From NCBI GenBank assembly GCA_017883385.1, contig JADGNQ010000036.1, forward strand, positions 1-40,705: a stretch of DNA of 40,705 nt, given 5' to 3'. Shown here piece by piece: positions 22,938-31,040 of this stretch. Made by a program: the position numbers and the translations under genes. This stretch comes from Candidatus Sulfotelmatobacter sp. (lineage in GTDB: Bacteria > Acidobacteriota > Terriglobia > Terriglobales > Acidobacteriaceae). How positions within the stretch are numbered: position 1 is the first letter of the stretch; each line of letters begins with the position of its first letter. The notes under the pieces are model-generated. The model saw nothing but the letters and a program-made list of their open reading frames with translations, was not told where the DNA came from and did no database searches.

Positions 22938-23942
22938 ATGTCGGAACCCAATCCCCCGATTCCTACTTCCACGCTCGAGTACTATCAGCCGCTGCCGGAA
23001 CCGCAAGGACCGCCGCCGCGGGAACGTTATTGGATCCACGCGCTGCTGCTGATGGCGACGGGCTTCACCACGCTGGTCGTCGGGGCGCGGATGGAATTCA
23101 ACTTCCTGCACAACTTGCCGCCGTTTGCGGCGGCCGATGAGTACCTTCCCTTCTTTCCTATTGGATGGGTTCTAGCGCAACCTGCGCGGCTGCTCCTGGG
23201 CATTCCGTTTTCGGCAACGCTGCTGGTGATCCTGCTGGCGCATGAGATGGGGCACTACGTGTTCTGCCGTTACTACGGAGTGCGCGCAACGCTTCCCTTC
23301 TTCCTGCCCGCACCTACCATGATCGGAACTTTGGGAGCGGTCATCCGCATCAAGGCGCCAATTCGTTCGCGGGCGGCGCTGTTCGACATCGGAATCGCCG
23401 GGCCGATCGCGGGATTCGTCGTTGCAGTCGCTACGCTGGCGGTGGCGATGAACCTTTCGAAACCGCTCGCGACTGGCGCCGGCCAATCCGATCTGCAGTT
23501 AGGATTTCCCGCGATCTTCTACGTCATACATGGATTGCTGCGCAGTGTTGCTCCGAGCCATGCTATTGCGGCGCTGCCGTTGACTCGGGTGTATCTGCAT
23601 CCGACGGCGGTGGCCGCGTGGGTCGGAATGTTTGCGACGGCGCTGAACCTGCTGCCCAGCGGCCAGTTGGACGGGGGACACATCGTTTACGCTGTGGCGC
23701 CGCGCACGCACCGCATTATTTCCTGGCTGACGGTGATTGTTTTGGTTTACCTGGGCCGCTCGTATGTGGGATGGCGAGTGTGGGCCGGGCTGATCATCGT
23801 GATGAACGTCCTTACTTACCGCCAGCAGCAGGCGCCGGAATATCCCGTGCTTCCTGCCAGTCGTTGGGCCCTGGCACTGCTGGCGCTGATCATGCTGGCA
23901 CTGACCTTCACGATCTCACCCTTCCAGATAAGCTGGAGATAG
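22938..23942 (+). CDS. M50 family membrane metalloprotease
   Basis: A 334-residue multi-pass membrane protein of the site-2-protease (M50) type, which cuts substrates inside the membrane. The zinc site is complete: HEMGH (102-106) and the distal Asp D245 in NLLPSGQLDGGH. A Pro-rich cytoplasmic N-terminus (residues 1-30) leads into about eight hydrophobic segments. No PDZ domain is present, unlike RseP, so it belongs to the shorter group typical of Acidobacteriota and plants. Its substrate is unknown; regulated cleavage of a membrane-held transcription factor is an inference. The start at 22938 is where family homology begins; the frame is open 264 bases upstream but encodes nothing conserved. 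Confidence 0.88.
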   Translation: MSEPNPPIPTSTLEYYQPLPEPQGPPPRERYWIHALLLMATGFTTLVVGARMEFNFLHNLPPFAAADEYLPFFPIGWVLAQPARLLLGIPFSATLLVILLAHEMGHYVFCRYYGVRATLPFFLPAPTMIGTLGAVIRIKAPIRSRAALFDIGIAGPIAGFVVAVATLAVAMNLSKPLATGAGQSDLQLGFPAIFYVIHGLLRSVAPSHAIAALPLTRVYLHPTAVAAWVGMFATALNLLPSGQLDGGHIVYAVAPRTHRIISWLTVIVLVYLGRSYVGWRVWAGLIIVMNVLTYRQQQAPEYPVLPASRWALALLALIMLALTFTISPFQISWR

Positions 23943-24028
23943 TCACGCAAAAGCGGCGGTGATTCGAGGAAGAGGGCCAGGGCCGCGCCGATTTGGCTAA
24001 GAGTTAAAAGCTAAGAGCCAAGAGCTGC

Positions 24029-26569
24029 CTACATCAACCACAACGCGTCCACATCGACAATCACTTGTGTGCGCGGGATCTTCTGCTGAGTAGAGTAGGC
24101 CAGCATTGCGCGCAGGGTCGTGTTGAGTTTTTCCCGGCTAGGCGACTTGAGCACGAAGTGGTAGCGATAGTCGCGCTTCAGCCGCATGATGGGAGCGGCC
24201 GCCGGACCGAGCACGCGCACGCCTTCGTGGCGAGTCGCATCGAACCACTTCCCCAGAGTCCCCGACCATTGCAGGGCGTCGTCGAGCTTGTCGCTGCGCA
24301 CCAGGACGTTGGCGAGAGCGGAATAAGGCGGGTAGTGCATCCAACTGCGGAATTGCAACTCTTTCTCGTAGAAGCCGATGAAGTCGTGGTGCGCAGCGTA
24401 CTGCACCGCGTAGTGATCCTGAAAATAAGTTTGCAGCACGACCTTGCCTGGAGTTTGCCCGCGTCCAGCGCGCCCGGCGACCTGCGTCAGTAGCTGGAAG
24501 GTGCGCTCGGCGGCGCGGAAATCGGGGAGCCCGAGGGCAACGTCGGCTCCGACCACTCCGACCAGCGTGACGCCGTGAATGTCGTGGCCTTTGGCGATCA
24601 TCTGGGTACCGACGAGCAAGTCGAGTTCGCCTTCGTTCAATGCGTTGAGTGTGCGCTCGAAATCTTCGTGGCCACGTACGGTGTCGCGGTCGAGGCGGGC
24701 AATGCGCGCCTGCGGAAACATGCCGTGCAGCAACTCTTCGAGCTTTTCGGAGCCGGTGCCGAGAAAATAGACATACTCGCTGCCACAGTGCACGCATGCC
24801 TTCGGCACGGGCGCCGTGTAGCCGCAATAGTGGCAGACCATTCTGTGCTCGCGCTTGTGATGGGTGAGGGAGATGGCGCAATTCTGGCATTCGAGCTTCT
24901 TGCCGCAGGTGCGACAGAGAACGACCGGTGAATATCCGCGGCGGTTGAGGAGCACCATGACCTGCTCTTTGCGCTCGATCCGGTCTTTGATCTCGGCGGC
25001 CAGCTTGCGCGAGATCACCTGCTCATGTCCGGTTTCCTGGTACTCCTGACGCATGTCGATGATTTCGACTTCGGGCAGGGGGCGTTGCTCCACACGGTCG
25101 GGCAACTCGACGAGCGCGTACTTATTCTTCTTGGCATTGAAGTAGGACTCGAGCGACGGAGTAGCTGAGCCGAGCACGACAACGGCATTCGCCGACTTGG
25201 CGCGCACGACTGCAACGTCGCGCGCGTGGTAGCGCGGCGTTTCTTCCTGCTTGTAGGACGAGTCGTGCTCCTCGTCGACAATGATCAGCGCGAGATCGGC
25301 CACCGGCGCAAAGACTGCCGACCGAGTGCCGACGACCATGCGCGCATCGCCGCGCTTGATGCGATGCCATTGCTGGGCCCGCTCCTTGTCAGAAAGGTCG
25401 GAATGCAGAATGGCCACTTCATCGCCGAAGATCTGATGCAGATCGGCGGCAACCGCGGGAGTGAGGCCAATTTCGGGGACGAGCAGGATGGCCGAGCGTC
25501 CCGCTTCGAGCACCGAGCGCATCGCCGCTAGATATACAGCGGTTTTTCCCGATCCGGTGATGCCGTGGAGGAGCATGCCTGAAAATTTACGCGCGACCAC
25601 GCCTTCCCGCACTCGTGCGAGCGCGGATTGCTGCGCCGGGTTCAAATCGAACTCAAAAAGGGAGGGCCGCGGCTTGGAGCGCGAGACGCTGAAATCCGCG
25701 GGCGCATCCACAATCTCGACGAGTCCGCGGCGAACCAGCGAGGCCAGCGTAGTGCGCGGAACGTCCGGCGAGCGCAGCGTGATCACCGGGACCTTTCCCC
25801 CCGAAGCAGCCAGCGTATCGACTAGTTTCCGTTGGTTGTCGTTCAGCTTACCCTCGGCAGATTTCAGCAGCGCTACCTTCATCGTGCGGGTGGCGTCCTG
25901 AGCCGCGGAGAGATCCTCACGCGCCAGCCATTTCTTGCGAACCATTCCGCTGAGGATGGCCCTGGAGACGCGGGTGGCGGAACGAAGAGTTTCTTCCCGG
26001 ACGAGAGCTGATCCCTCAGGGGCTAAAGCCCTGCTCGCGGCGACCTCTAACGGCACGGCTGAAGCCGTGCCCTTCCCGGACACGCTCTCTTGGCCGGAGG
26101 CGTTTTCAGAAATGCAACCAGCGAGATAGTCGAGCACGCGGAACTCTGCTGCTTGCTCCTCGGGCGTGCGGCGCGAGCGGGCGGACGACCCTGACACGCC
26201 CGCCAGGTGCAGCGCCATCTGTCCGTCTGCCGTGATGCGATATCCGATGGAGCGCTTAAACTCTGCGTTCAGGGGCAGCATGGTGCGGAACACCTCACCC
26301 AGCGGAGCGAGATAATAGTCGGCGATCCAGCGGCCGAGGCGCAGCAGTTGTTCGTCCAGGACGGGTGCGGCATCAAGCACGCTGAAAATGTTCTTGATTG
26401 TGACCGAAGGTTTGCGATCGTGCAATTCGACGACGATGCCCGTCGTGCGTTGCTGGCGGAACGGGACCAGCACGCGCCCGCCCACGACCGGCATGGCGTC
26501 CGCTGGGACGCGGTAGGTGAAAACCATGTCCAGCGGCACGGGCACAGCTACGTCACAGAATTCGGGCAT
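24029..26569 (-). CDS. priA: Primosomal replication-restart helicase PriA
   Basis: An 846-residue 3'-5' DNA helicase that reloads the replisome at stalled forks. The N-terminal fork-binding domain opens CDVAVPVPLDMVFTYRVP. Walker A is GITGSGKT (336-343), followed by VDEEHDSSYKQEETPRYHARD and GSATPSLES. Two zinc-binding clusters of four Cys each appear around residues 550-600 (CRTCGKKLECQNC, CHYCGYTAPVPKACVHC), then motif V/VI (GTQMIAKGHD, QVAGRAGRG). It exceeds the usual 730-800 residues, partly because a palindromic repeat pair is inserted in frame at residues ~167-184 (26018-26071). I start it at MPEFCDV; the open frame upstream runs through a repeat into udg and is not conserved. Confidence 0.95.
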   Translation of the reverse strand: MPEFCDVAVPVPLDMVFTYRVPADAMPVVGGRVLVPFRQQRTTGIVVELHDRKPSVTIKNIFSVLDAAPVLDEQLLRLGRWIADYYLAPLGEVFRTMLPLNAEFKRSIGYRITADGQMALHLAGVSGSSARSRRTPEEQAAEFRVLDYLAGCISENASGQESVSGKGTASAVPLEVAASRALAPEGSALVREETLRSATRVSRAILSGMVRKKWLAREDLSAAQDATRTMKVALLKSAEGKLNDNQRKLVDTLAASGGKVPVITLRSPDVPRTTLASLVRRGLVEIVDAPADFSVSRSKPRPSLFEFDLNPAQQSALARVREGVVARKFSGMLLHGITGSGKTAVYLAAMRSVLEAGRSAILLVPEIGLTPAVAADLHQIFGDEVAILHSDLSDKERAQQWHRIKRGDARMVVGTRSAVFAPVADLALIIVDEEHDSSYKQEETPRYHARDVAVVRAKSANAVVVLGSATPSLESYFNAKKNKYALVELPDRVEQRPLPEVEIIDMRQEYQETGHEQVISRKLAAEIKDRIERKEQVMVLLNRRGYSPVVLCRTCGKKLECQNCAISLTHHKREHRMVCHYCGYTAPVPKACVHCGSEYVYFLGTGSEKLEELLHGMFPQARIARLDRDTVRGHEDFERTLNALNEGELDLLVGTQMIAKGHDIHGVTLVGVVGADVALGLPDFRAAERTFQLLTQVAGRAGRGQTPGKVVLQTYFQDHYAVQYAAHHDFIGFYEKELQFRSWMHYPPYSALANVLVRSDKLDDALQWSGTLGKWFDATRHEGVRVLGPAAAPIMRLKRDYRYHFVLKSPSREKLNTTLRAMLAYSTQQKIPRTQVIVDVDALWLM
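26018..26071. repeat. Palindrome pair inside priA
   Basis: AGGGGCTAAAGCCCT (26018-26032) and the perfect 20-base palindrome GGCACGGCTGAAGCCGTGCC (26052-26071) lie within the priA coding region and are translated in frame (GTASAVPLEVAASRALAPEG). Pairs of this kind recur between genes in related genomes, from memory. Confidence 0.75.
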
Positions 26570-26605
26570 TGTTTGGAAGAATAAACCAGACTCGTGCTCC
26601 GGTAG

Positions 26606-26664
26606 GGATCCTTCGACTGCGTCAGTCCGCCGCTTCGCGACGGACTGACTTCGCTCAGGATAAC
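26606..26664. repeat. TTCGACT...CGCTCAG repeat, copy 2
   Basis: The outer frame GGATCCTTCGACTGC ... CTTCGCTCAGGATAAC encloses the stem GTCAGTCCG / CGGACTGAC. It lies between udg and priA and is nearly identical to copy 3 at 27573 (two differences noted: one in the loop, one in the tail). Confidence 0.85.
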
Positions 26665-26676
26665 GGATGGGTGGGA

Positions 26677-27543
26677 TCACTCGCTCTTTTGCAGGGGCTG
26701 GAGGCCGAGGAACTTCATCACCATCTGCAAGTCCTTCCAGGCTTCGCCTTTCTGGCGCGGATCGCGCAGGAGAAATGCCGGGTGGTACGTCACTGCGAGC
26801 TTTGTGCCTGGCCATGAAGGATCGCTACTGCGCGCACCGGCCGGCATGAAGTCGTAGAAGCGGCCGCGAAGCTCGGACATGGGCGCGTTAATAGCGAGAA
26901 GATTCTTCGCCGAGACGGCGCCGAGCGCAACTACCACCTTGGGCTTGACGACCGCGATCTGGCGCATGAGAAACGGAGAACACGTTTCGCACTCGTCGCG
27001 CTCCGGCGTGCGATTCCCGGGTGGACGGCATTTGACGACGTTGGCGATGTAAACGTCTTCGCGCCTAATACCCATCGCCTTGATCATGTTGTTGAGAAGT
27101 TGTCCGGCCCGGCCCACAAAGGGCTCGCCCTGCGTGTCTTCGTCGGCTCCGGGTCCTTCGCCCACGAACATCAGTTCGGCGCGTGGATTGCCCACCCCGA
27201 ACACGATCTGCTTGCGCCCCTGCTTGTGCAGTTTGCAGCGAGTGCAGTCGCCCAGGTCTTCACGGATCAGTTTGAGCGCAGCTACAGGGTCAGTGATGCC
27301 CTGCTCTGGCTTCGGCGTCAACACCTGGAAAATGTTTCCCTCGGCGACTGTCGCGACTACAGCGGATTTTCTTGCGGGCATTTCCTCTCGCAATTCTGGC
27401 TGGGATGTGGAAAGTAGAGCTGATTCGGGCCGTATACCCGCGACCGGTTCGCGCCGGTAAAAATCGTAGATGCCCAGTTCGTGATAGTAGCGAACGCGCT
27501 CGGCGAGAGCGCGCCGCAACTGAGGATCAAGGACGGAGGGCAT
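26677..27543 (-). CDS. udg: Uracil-DNA glycosylase, family 4
   Basis: A 288-residue repair enzyme that removes uracil from DNA, of the thermostable/SPO1-type family 4 with an iron-sulfur cluster. The four cluster cysteines are visible: C100 and C103 (CTRC), C172 (VKCRPP), C188 (ECETC), with the typical 15-residue gap between the last two. The uracil-binding block [20 protein letters not shown] runs 128-146, and the C-terminal [13 protein letters not shown] carries the catalytic His region. The first ~85 residues are an extra low-conservation segment, common in Acidobacteriota. It is flanked by near-identical repeats at 26606 and 27573 in direct orientation. It sits in the run between coaBC and priA. 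Confidence 0.93.
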   Translation of the reverse strand: MPSVLDPQLRRALAERVRYYHELGIYDFYRREPVAGIRPESALLSTSQPELREEMPARKSAVVATVAEGNIFQVLTPKPEQGITDPVAALKLIREDLGDCTRCKLHKQGRKQIVFGVGNPRAELMFVGEGPGADEDTQGEPFVGRAGQLLNNMIKAMGIRREDVYIANVVKCRPPGNRTPERDECETCSPFLMRQIAVVKPKVVVALGAVSAKNLLAINAPMSELRGRFYDFMPAGARSSDPSWPGTKLAVTYHPAFLLRDPRQKGEAWKDLQMVMKFLGLQPLQKSE

Positions 27544-27572
27544 GAGGTGTCGTCAATTATACCGTGGGGTGG

Positions 27573-27631
27573 GGATCCTTCGACTGCGTCAGTCCGGCGC
27601 TTCGCGACGGACTGACTTCGCTCAGGATGAC
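27573..27631. repeat. TTCGACT...CGCTCAG repeat, copy 3
   Basis: GGATCCTTCGACTGC, stem GTCAGTCCG / CGGACTGAC, then CTTCGCTCAGGATGAC. It lies 30 bases upstream of the udg start and has the same orientation as copy 2 downstream of udg. Confidence 0.85.
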
Positions 27632-27666
27632 AAACTAAAAGGTGAGTGTGAAAGCCGGGCGGACGA

Positions 27667-28884
27667 TCAGGCTTTCACCGGCGATTTGCGATGCTGGCGC
27701 AGGTGCACGATCTGGTCGAGCACGCGCTGGGCCACTTCCCACTTGGTGGTCTCGGGGACTTCGACGACGTCTTCACGGGTGATGATCGTCACCGCGTTGC
27801 GATCGGAATCAAAGCCCACCCCCTCGCGTGAGACATCGTTGACCACGATGGCATCGAGATTCTTGGCGACCAGTTTCTGGCGGGCGTTTTCCAAGACGTT
27901 TTCTGTTTCAGCTGCGAAGCCGACAACGATCTGCACGGTCTTCTTGATTGAAAGCTCTTTCAGAATGTCAGGAGTGGCCTCGAGCTCCAGAGTCATCGGG
28001 CCCTTGCGCTTGAGTTTCTGGCCCGCGGCGACTTTGGGACGATAGTCAGAGACGGCCGCAGTCTTAATGACGATGCTGGCTTGGGGCAGCAACGTGAGAA
28101 CCGCGTCCTGCATTTCTTCGGTCGACTCGACTCGGGTTAACTCGGCGGCGCCGGGCGGCGTGAGCGACGTGGGACCGCTGACCAGAAGAACGCGTGCGCC
28201 GCGACGGAGGGCGGCTTCGACCAGGGCATATCCCATGCGTCCGCTGGAACGGTTCGAAAGGTAGCGCACCGGATCGATCTTCTCGCGCGTGGGACCGGCG
28301 GTGATGAGCACGGTCTCGCCGCTCAGATCCTGGGACGCACCGAGCGCCTCCAACACGGCAGCAACAATGGATTCGTTTTCAGCAAGGCGGCCCGGGCCTG
28401 TCATGCCACACGCCAGATAGCCTGCGCCTGGTTCGACAACCTTCACGCCTCGCTGGCGTAGAACCTGCAGATTGGACTGTGTGGCCGGGTGGTTCCACAT
28501 GTTGACGTTCATCGCCGGCGCTACAACGACCGGCGCGGTGGTCGCGAGATAGAGCGTCGTCAGAAAGTCGGTGGCGATTCCCTGCGCGAAGTGGGCAAGA
28601 ACGTCAGCCGTGGCAGGAGCGACGACGAGCGCGTCAATCGATTGGGCGACGGCGATGTGTTCGATGGCGGAGTCGATGTTGGGCTCATGCTCTTCGCCCG
28701 GCGCGAACATGCCGGTGATAACCTTTTCTCCGGAGAGGGCGGCGAAGGTGAGGGGTCGTACGAACTCCTGGGCGGCACGCGTCATGACGACTTGCACGCG
28801 GATGCCACGGTCCTGCAGAAGGCGGACGATTTCGGCCGCTTTGTAGGCTGCGATTCCGCCAGTAACGCCCAGTGCGATTTTCAT
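27667..28884 (-). CDS. coaBC: Bifunctional CoaBC (CoA synthesis)
   Basis: A 405-residue fused enzyme. It couples phosphopantothenate to cysteine using CTP (CoaB), then decarboxylates the product with FMN (CoaC), two steps of coenzyme A synthesis. CoaC residues are in place: H76 (IEHIAVA), N126 (PAMNVNMW) and C159 (YLACGMTG), matching E. coli H75/N125/C158. The CoaB half starts with ITAGPTREKIDPVRYLSNRSSGRMGYALVE, then KTAAVSDYRP, LKRKGPMTLELEATPDIL and the closing DAIVVNDVS block. The length is normal. The start MKIALGVTGGIAAYKAA is the family N-terminus; an upstream in-frame codon lies in repeat DNA. It follows rpoZ and precedes udg in the minus-strand run. Confidence 0.96.
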   Translation of the reverse strand: MKIALGVTGGIAAYKAAEIVRLLQDRGIRVQVVMTRAAQEFVRPLTFAALSGEKVITGMFAPGEEHEPNIDSAIEHIAVAQSIDALVVAPATADVLAHFAQGIATDFLTTLYLATTAPVVVAPAMNVNMWNHPATQSNLQVLRQRGVKVVEPGAGYLACGMTGPGRLAENESIVAAVLEALGASQDLSGETVLITAGPTREKIDPVRYLSNRSSGRMGYALVEAALRRGARVLLVSGPTSLTPPGAAELTRVESTEEMQDAVLTLLPQASIVIKTAAVSDYRPKVAAGQKLKRKGPMTLELEATPDILKELSIKKTVQIVVGFAAETENVLENARQKLVAKNLDAIVVNDVSREGVGFDSDRNAVTIITREDVVEVPETTKWEVAQRVLDQIVHLRQHRKSPVKA

Positions 28885-28891
28885 GATTAAC

Positions 28892-28990
28892 AAATTGTTG
28901 AGTGTTGATTTCTGATCGTTGATTAAAAAACCACCGATCCCAAACTGCGCTTGCGCAATCAACAATCAGCATTCACAAAATGAACAATTT
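28892..28990. repeat. Fold-back repeat between rpoZ and coaBC
   Basis: AAATTGTT (28892-28899) faces AACAATTT (28983-28990), and GATCGTTGATT faces AATCAACAATC within it. It spans almost the whole 108-base gap between two genes of the same run and could form a long weak hairpin in their transcript. Confidence 0.6.
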
Positions 28991-28992
28991 CC

Positions 28993-29226
28993 TTACTCCT
29001 GGCCGAGCGCCTTGTCCAGGGCATCTCCGGCCTGCTCGGCAGCGGTGCGGTTATCAGGAATCTCCCACTTCACCTTGCCGGCGCGGATTTCATCTTGCGC
29101 GATGCGGCAGGGCTTGCGGGAGTTGGTATCGACCACGGGCGGCGCACCGGACTGCAGTTGGCGCGCACGCCGCGCCGCCACCAGAATGTACCGGTAGTTG
29201 CTGTCAAAACCTTCAATCAACTTCAT
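28993..29226 (-). CDS. rpoZ: RNA polymerase omega subunit
   Basis: A 77-residue protein. Omega binds the C-terminal part of beta-prime and aids RNA polymerase assembly; in many bacteria it also helps bind ppGpp. The family block FDSNYRYILVAARRARQLQSGA (7-28) is followed by CRIAQDEIRAGKVKWEI, the conserved core. GGGAGAG lies 6 bases before the ATG at 29226, which excludes the longer open frame upstream. It lies 147 bases after gmk, in the order gmk-rpoZ-coaBC found in many phyla. The sequence fits omega with no missing part. Confidence 0.93.
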   Translation of the reverse strand: MKLIEGFDSNYRYILVAARRARQLQSGAPPVVDTNSRKPCRIAQDEIRAGKVKWEIPDNRTAAEQAGDALDKALGQE

Positions 29227-29373
29227 TGGGACTCTCCCTTTACCAACAACATTGCAGTCGGATGAATGCCGAGCGTCGAACCATGCATTCCGCAGAACAG
29301 GGCCAACAGAACATAACCGGCTTTCAGGCTTGTCCCGCCTCTTCAAATGATACCGCGAAAACTATGGGTGTGC

Positions 29374-30087
29374 CTAAGGCGGGGCGGTCCGAAAGGACGC
29401 CAGGATGGGCAGCACCCGATCCCTGATGTTGGCGAGCCGATGACGATCCGCCAAGTCCACGGTTCTTTTCTGTTCAGGGGAAAGCGCCCGTCCCGACCGC
29501 CGCAAGCGTTCCGAAAGAACGATCGCCTGCAGGCTCTCGCTCGATTCCTCGAGCTTGTCGTTGATCAAAATATAGTCATACTTGTCGTAGTTCTCAATCT
29601 CGCGACGAGCCGCGTCCAACCGGCGCTGGATGGTTTCTTCGTCGTTCTCGCTGCGGTGACGCAGCCGCCATTCCAAAGTCTTGCGGTCGGGAGGCAGGAC
29701 GAAAATGCTGATGGCACCGGGCACTCTTTGCTTGATCTGCGCGGCTCCCTGGACGTCGATGTCGAGCAAAAGATCATGACCATTTATCTCCGCTTCGCGC
29801 AGAAACCGCCGCGCGGTACCGTAGTAGTCTCCGAGGACATTGGCGTCGCCGAAGACATTGGCATGCTCCAGAAATTCGTCGTCGCGAATCATCTGCTCAA
29901 ATTCTTCGCGGGGAACAAAATGGTATTGCTTGCCGTTTTGCTCGCTGCCTCGGGGAGGACGAGTGGTGTAAGAGATCGAAAAATCGAGACGGGGAACCAG
30001 CCTCAGGAGTTCGTTGACGAGGGTCGACTTCCCGGAGCCCGAAGGCGCGGAGATGATGTAAACGATGGGCTTGCAGGGCTGGCTCAT
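29374..30087 (-). CDS. gmk: Guanylate kinase
   Basis: A 237-residue cytoplasmic enzyme that phosphorylates GMP to GDP with ATP. The P-loop APSGSGKSTL lies near residues 14-23; the GMP-binding block FSISYTTRPPRGSEQNGKQYHFV and the GDYYGTARRFLREAEINGHDLLLDIDVQGA core follow. The lid region has RLRHRSENDEETIQRRL. The C-terminus extends ~30 residues past the usual ~205 with a charged tail (SPEQKRTVDLADRHRLANIR). Its ATG overlaps the yicC stop by four bases, so the pair is translationally coupled. A normal kinase with no missing motif. Confidence 0.96.
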   Translation of the reverse strand: MSQPCKPIVYIISAPSGSGKSTLVNELLRLVPRLDFSISYTTRPPRGSEQNGKQYHFVPREEFEQMIRDDEFLEHANVFGDANVLGDYYGTARRFLREAEINGHDLLLDIDVQGAAQIKQRVPGAISIFVLPPDRKTLEWRLRHRSENDEETIQRRLDAARREIENYDKYDYILINDKLEESSESLQAIVLSERLRRSGRALSPEQKRTVDLADRHRLANIRDRVLPILASFRTAPP

Positions 30088-31022
30088 TCCAGGTTTTGCA
30101 CCTGCTCGCGCGACTTTTCGATTTCTGCCTTCATAGCCAATCCTGCTTCGGTAATCTTGAGCGCCTCCCCGGCCAGGCCGGAAGTCTTCGAAAGTAGAGT
30201 GTTGGCCTCGCGGTTCATTTCCTGAAGAAGGAAGTCGAGCTTCTTCCCGATCTCGCCGCCGGCATCGAGTAAGCCGAGGAAATGTTGCACGTGGGTGTCG
30301 AGACGTACGATCTCTTCCTGAATGTCGCTGCGATCGACCAGCAACGCGGCCTCTTGCAGCACTCTCTCCTTGTCGACGGTCGCACCCAGCAACTCCAGCA
30401 GACGCGATTGCAGCCGTTCGCTGTAGGTTTGCAACACGGCGCGGCGATGCTGTTGCACACTCTTGCTTGCCTCTGCCAAGTGCACCATGCGCTCGCGCAG
30501 TTCGCGGGCGATGCCGCGACCTTCTTCTTCGCGCATCTGATTGAGCTGTGCCAGAGCCTCGCCGACCTGGGCCATGACCGCGGCTTCGATCTCGCCGTCG
30601 GCACTATCGTTGGCCGAGTCGAGCGCGCCGGGGATACGCAGAACCGCGTTGAGGTCGGGTTCGGTCGCGAGGGAAAACTCGGCAGCGGCGGCGCGGAAGG
30701 CAGCGATGTATCCTCCGACAATTTCGCGGTTGAGAGAAAACGTGTCGCTGGTGGTGCGCTCCAGGCTCAGCGTCACTTCGACGTGACCGCGCGCCATCTT
30801 CTCTTTCAGCAGGCGCCGGAGTTGCATCTCAAGGGAATCCGTTCCGGAGGGAAGGCGGAAGTGCAGGTCAAGGAAACGGTGGTTGACCGACTTCAGCGAG
30901 AGCGCGAAACCCATTCGGCCATCGGAGCCTGCGTCGGACGCCGGGACTGCCGGGTTTGCGGCACTCTGACGCTGCACTTCACCTCTCACCTGAGAAAAAC
31001 CTGTCATCGAGCGTATGGGCAT
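30084..31022 (-). CDS. yicC: YicC family endoribonuclease
   Basis: A 312-residue cytoplasmic protein of the YicC family, recently assigned as endoribonucleases that act on small RNAs or mRNA. The typical opening IRSMTGFSQVRG is present. It is followed by LKSVNHRFLDLHFRLP and RRLLKEKMARGHVEVTL in the N-terminal domain. The C-terminal DUF1732 domain has DIQEEIVRLDTHVQHFLGLLDAGGEIGKKLDFLLQEMNREANTL, the most conserved part of the family. A short insert near residues 17-35 (QRQSAANPAVPASDAGS) is not conserved. It starts 18 bases after msbA ends and overlaps gmk, so all three likely share a transcript. Confidence 0.93.
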   Translation of the reverse strand: MPIRSMTGFSQVRGEVQRQSAANPAVPASDAGSDGRMGFALSLKSVNHRFLDLHFRLPSGTDSLEMQLRRLLKEKMARGHVEVTLSLERTTSDTFSLNREIVGGYIAAFRAAAAEFSLATEPDLNAVLRIPGALDSANDSADGEIEAAVMAQVGEALAQLNQMREEEGRGIARELRERMVHLAEASKSVQQHRRAVLQTYSERLQSRLLELLGATVDKERVLQEAALLVDRSDIQEEIVRLDTHVQHFLGLLDAGGEIGKKLDFLLQEMNREANTLLSKTSGLAGEALKITEAGLAMKAEIEKSREQVQNLE

Positions 31023-31040
31023 AGGGGCCGTATTCTGTGG

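Noticed and set aside
26570-26815. An 82-residue N-terminal extension of PriA
   Set aside because: The extra codons run through a dispersed repeat and into the udg coding region; PriA homology starts at MPEFCDV.
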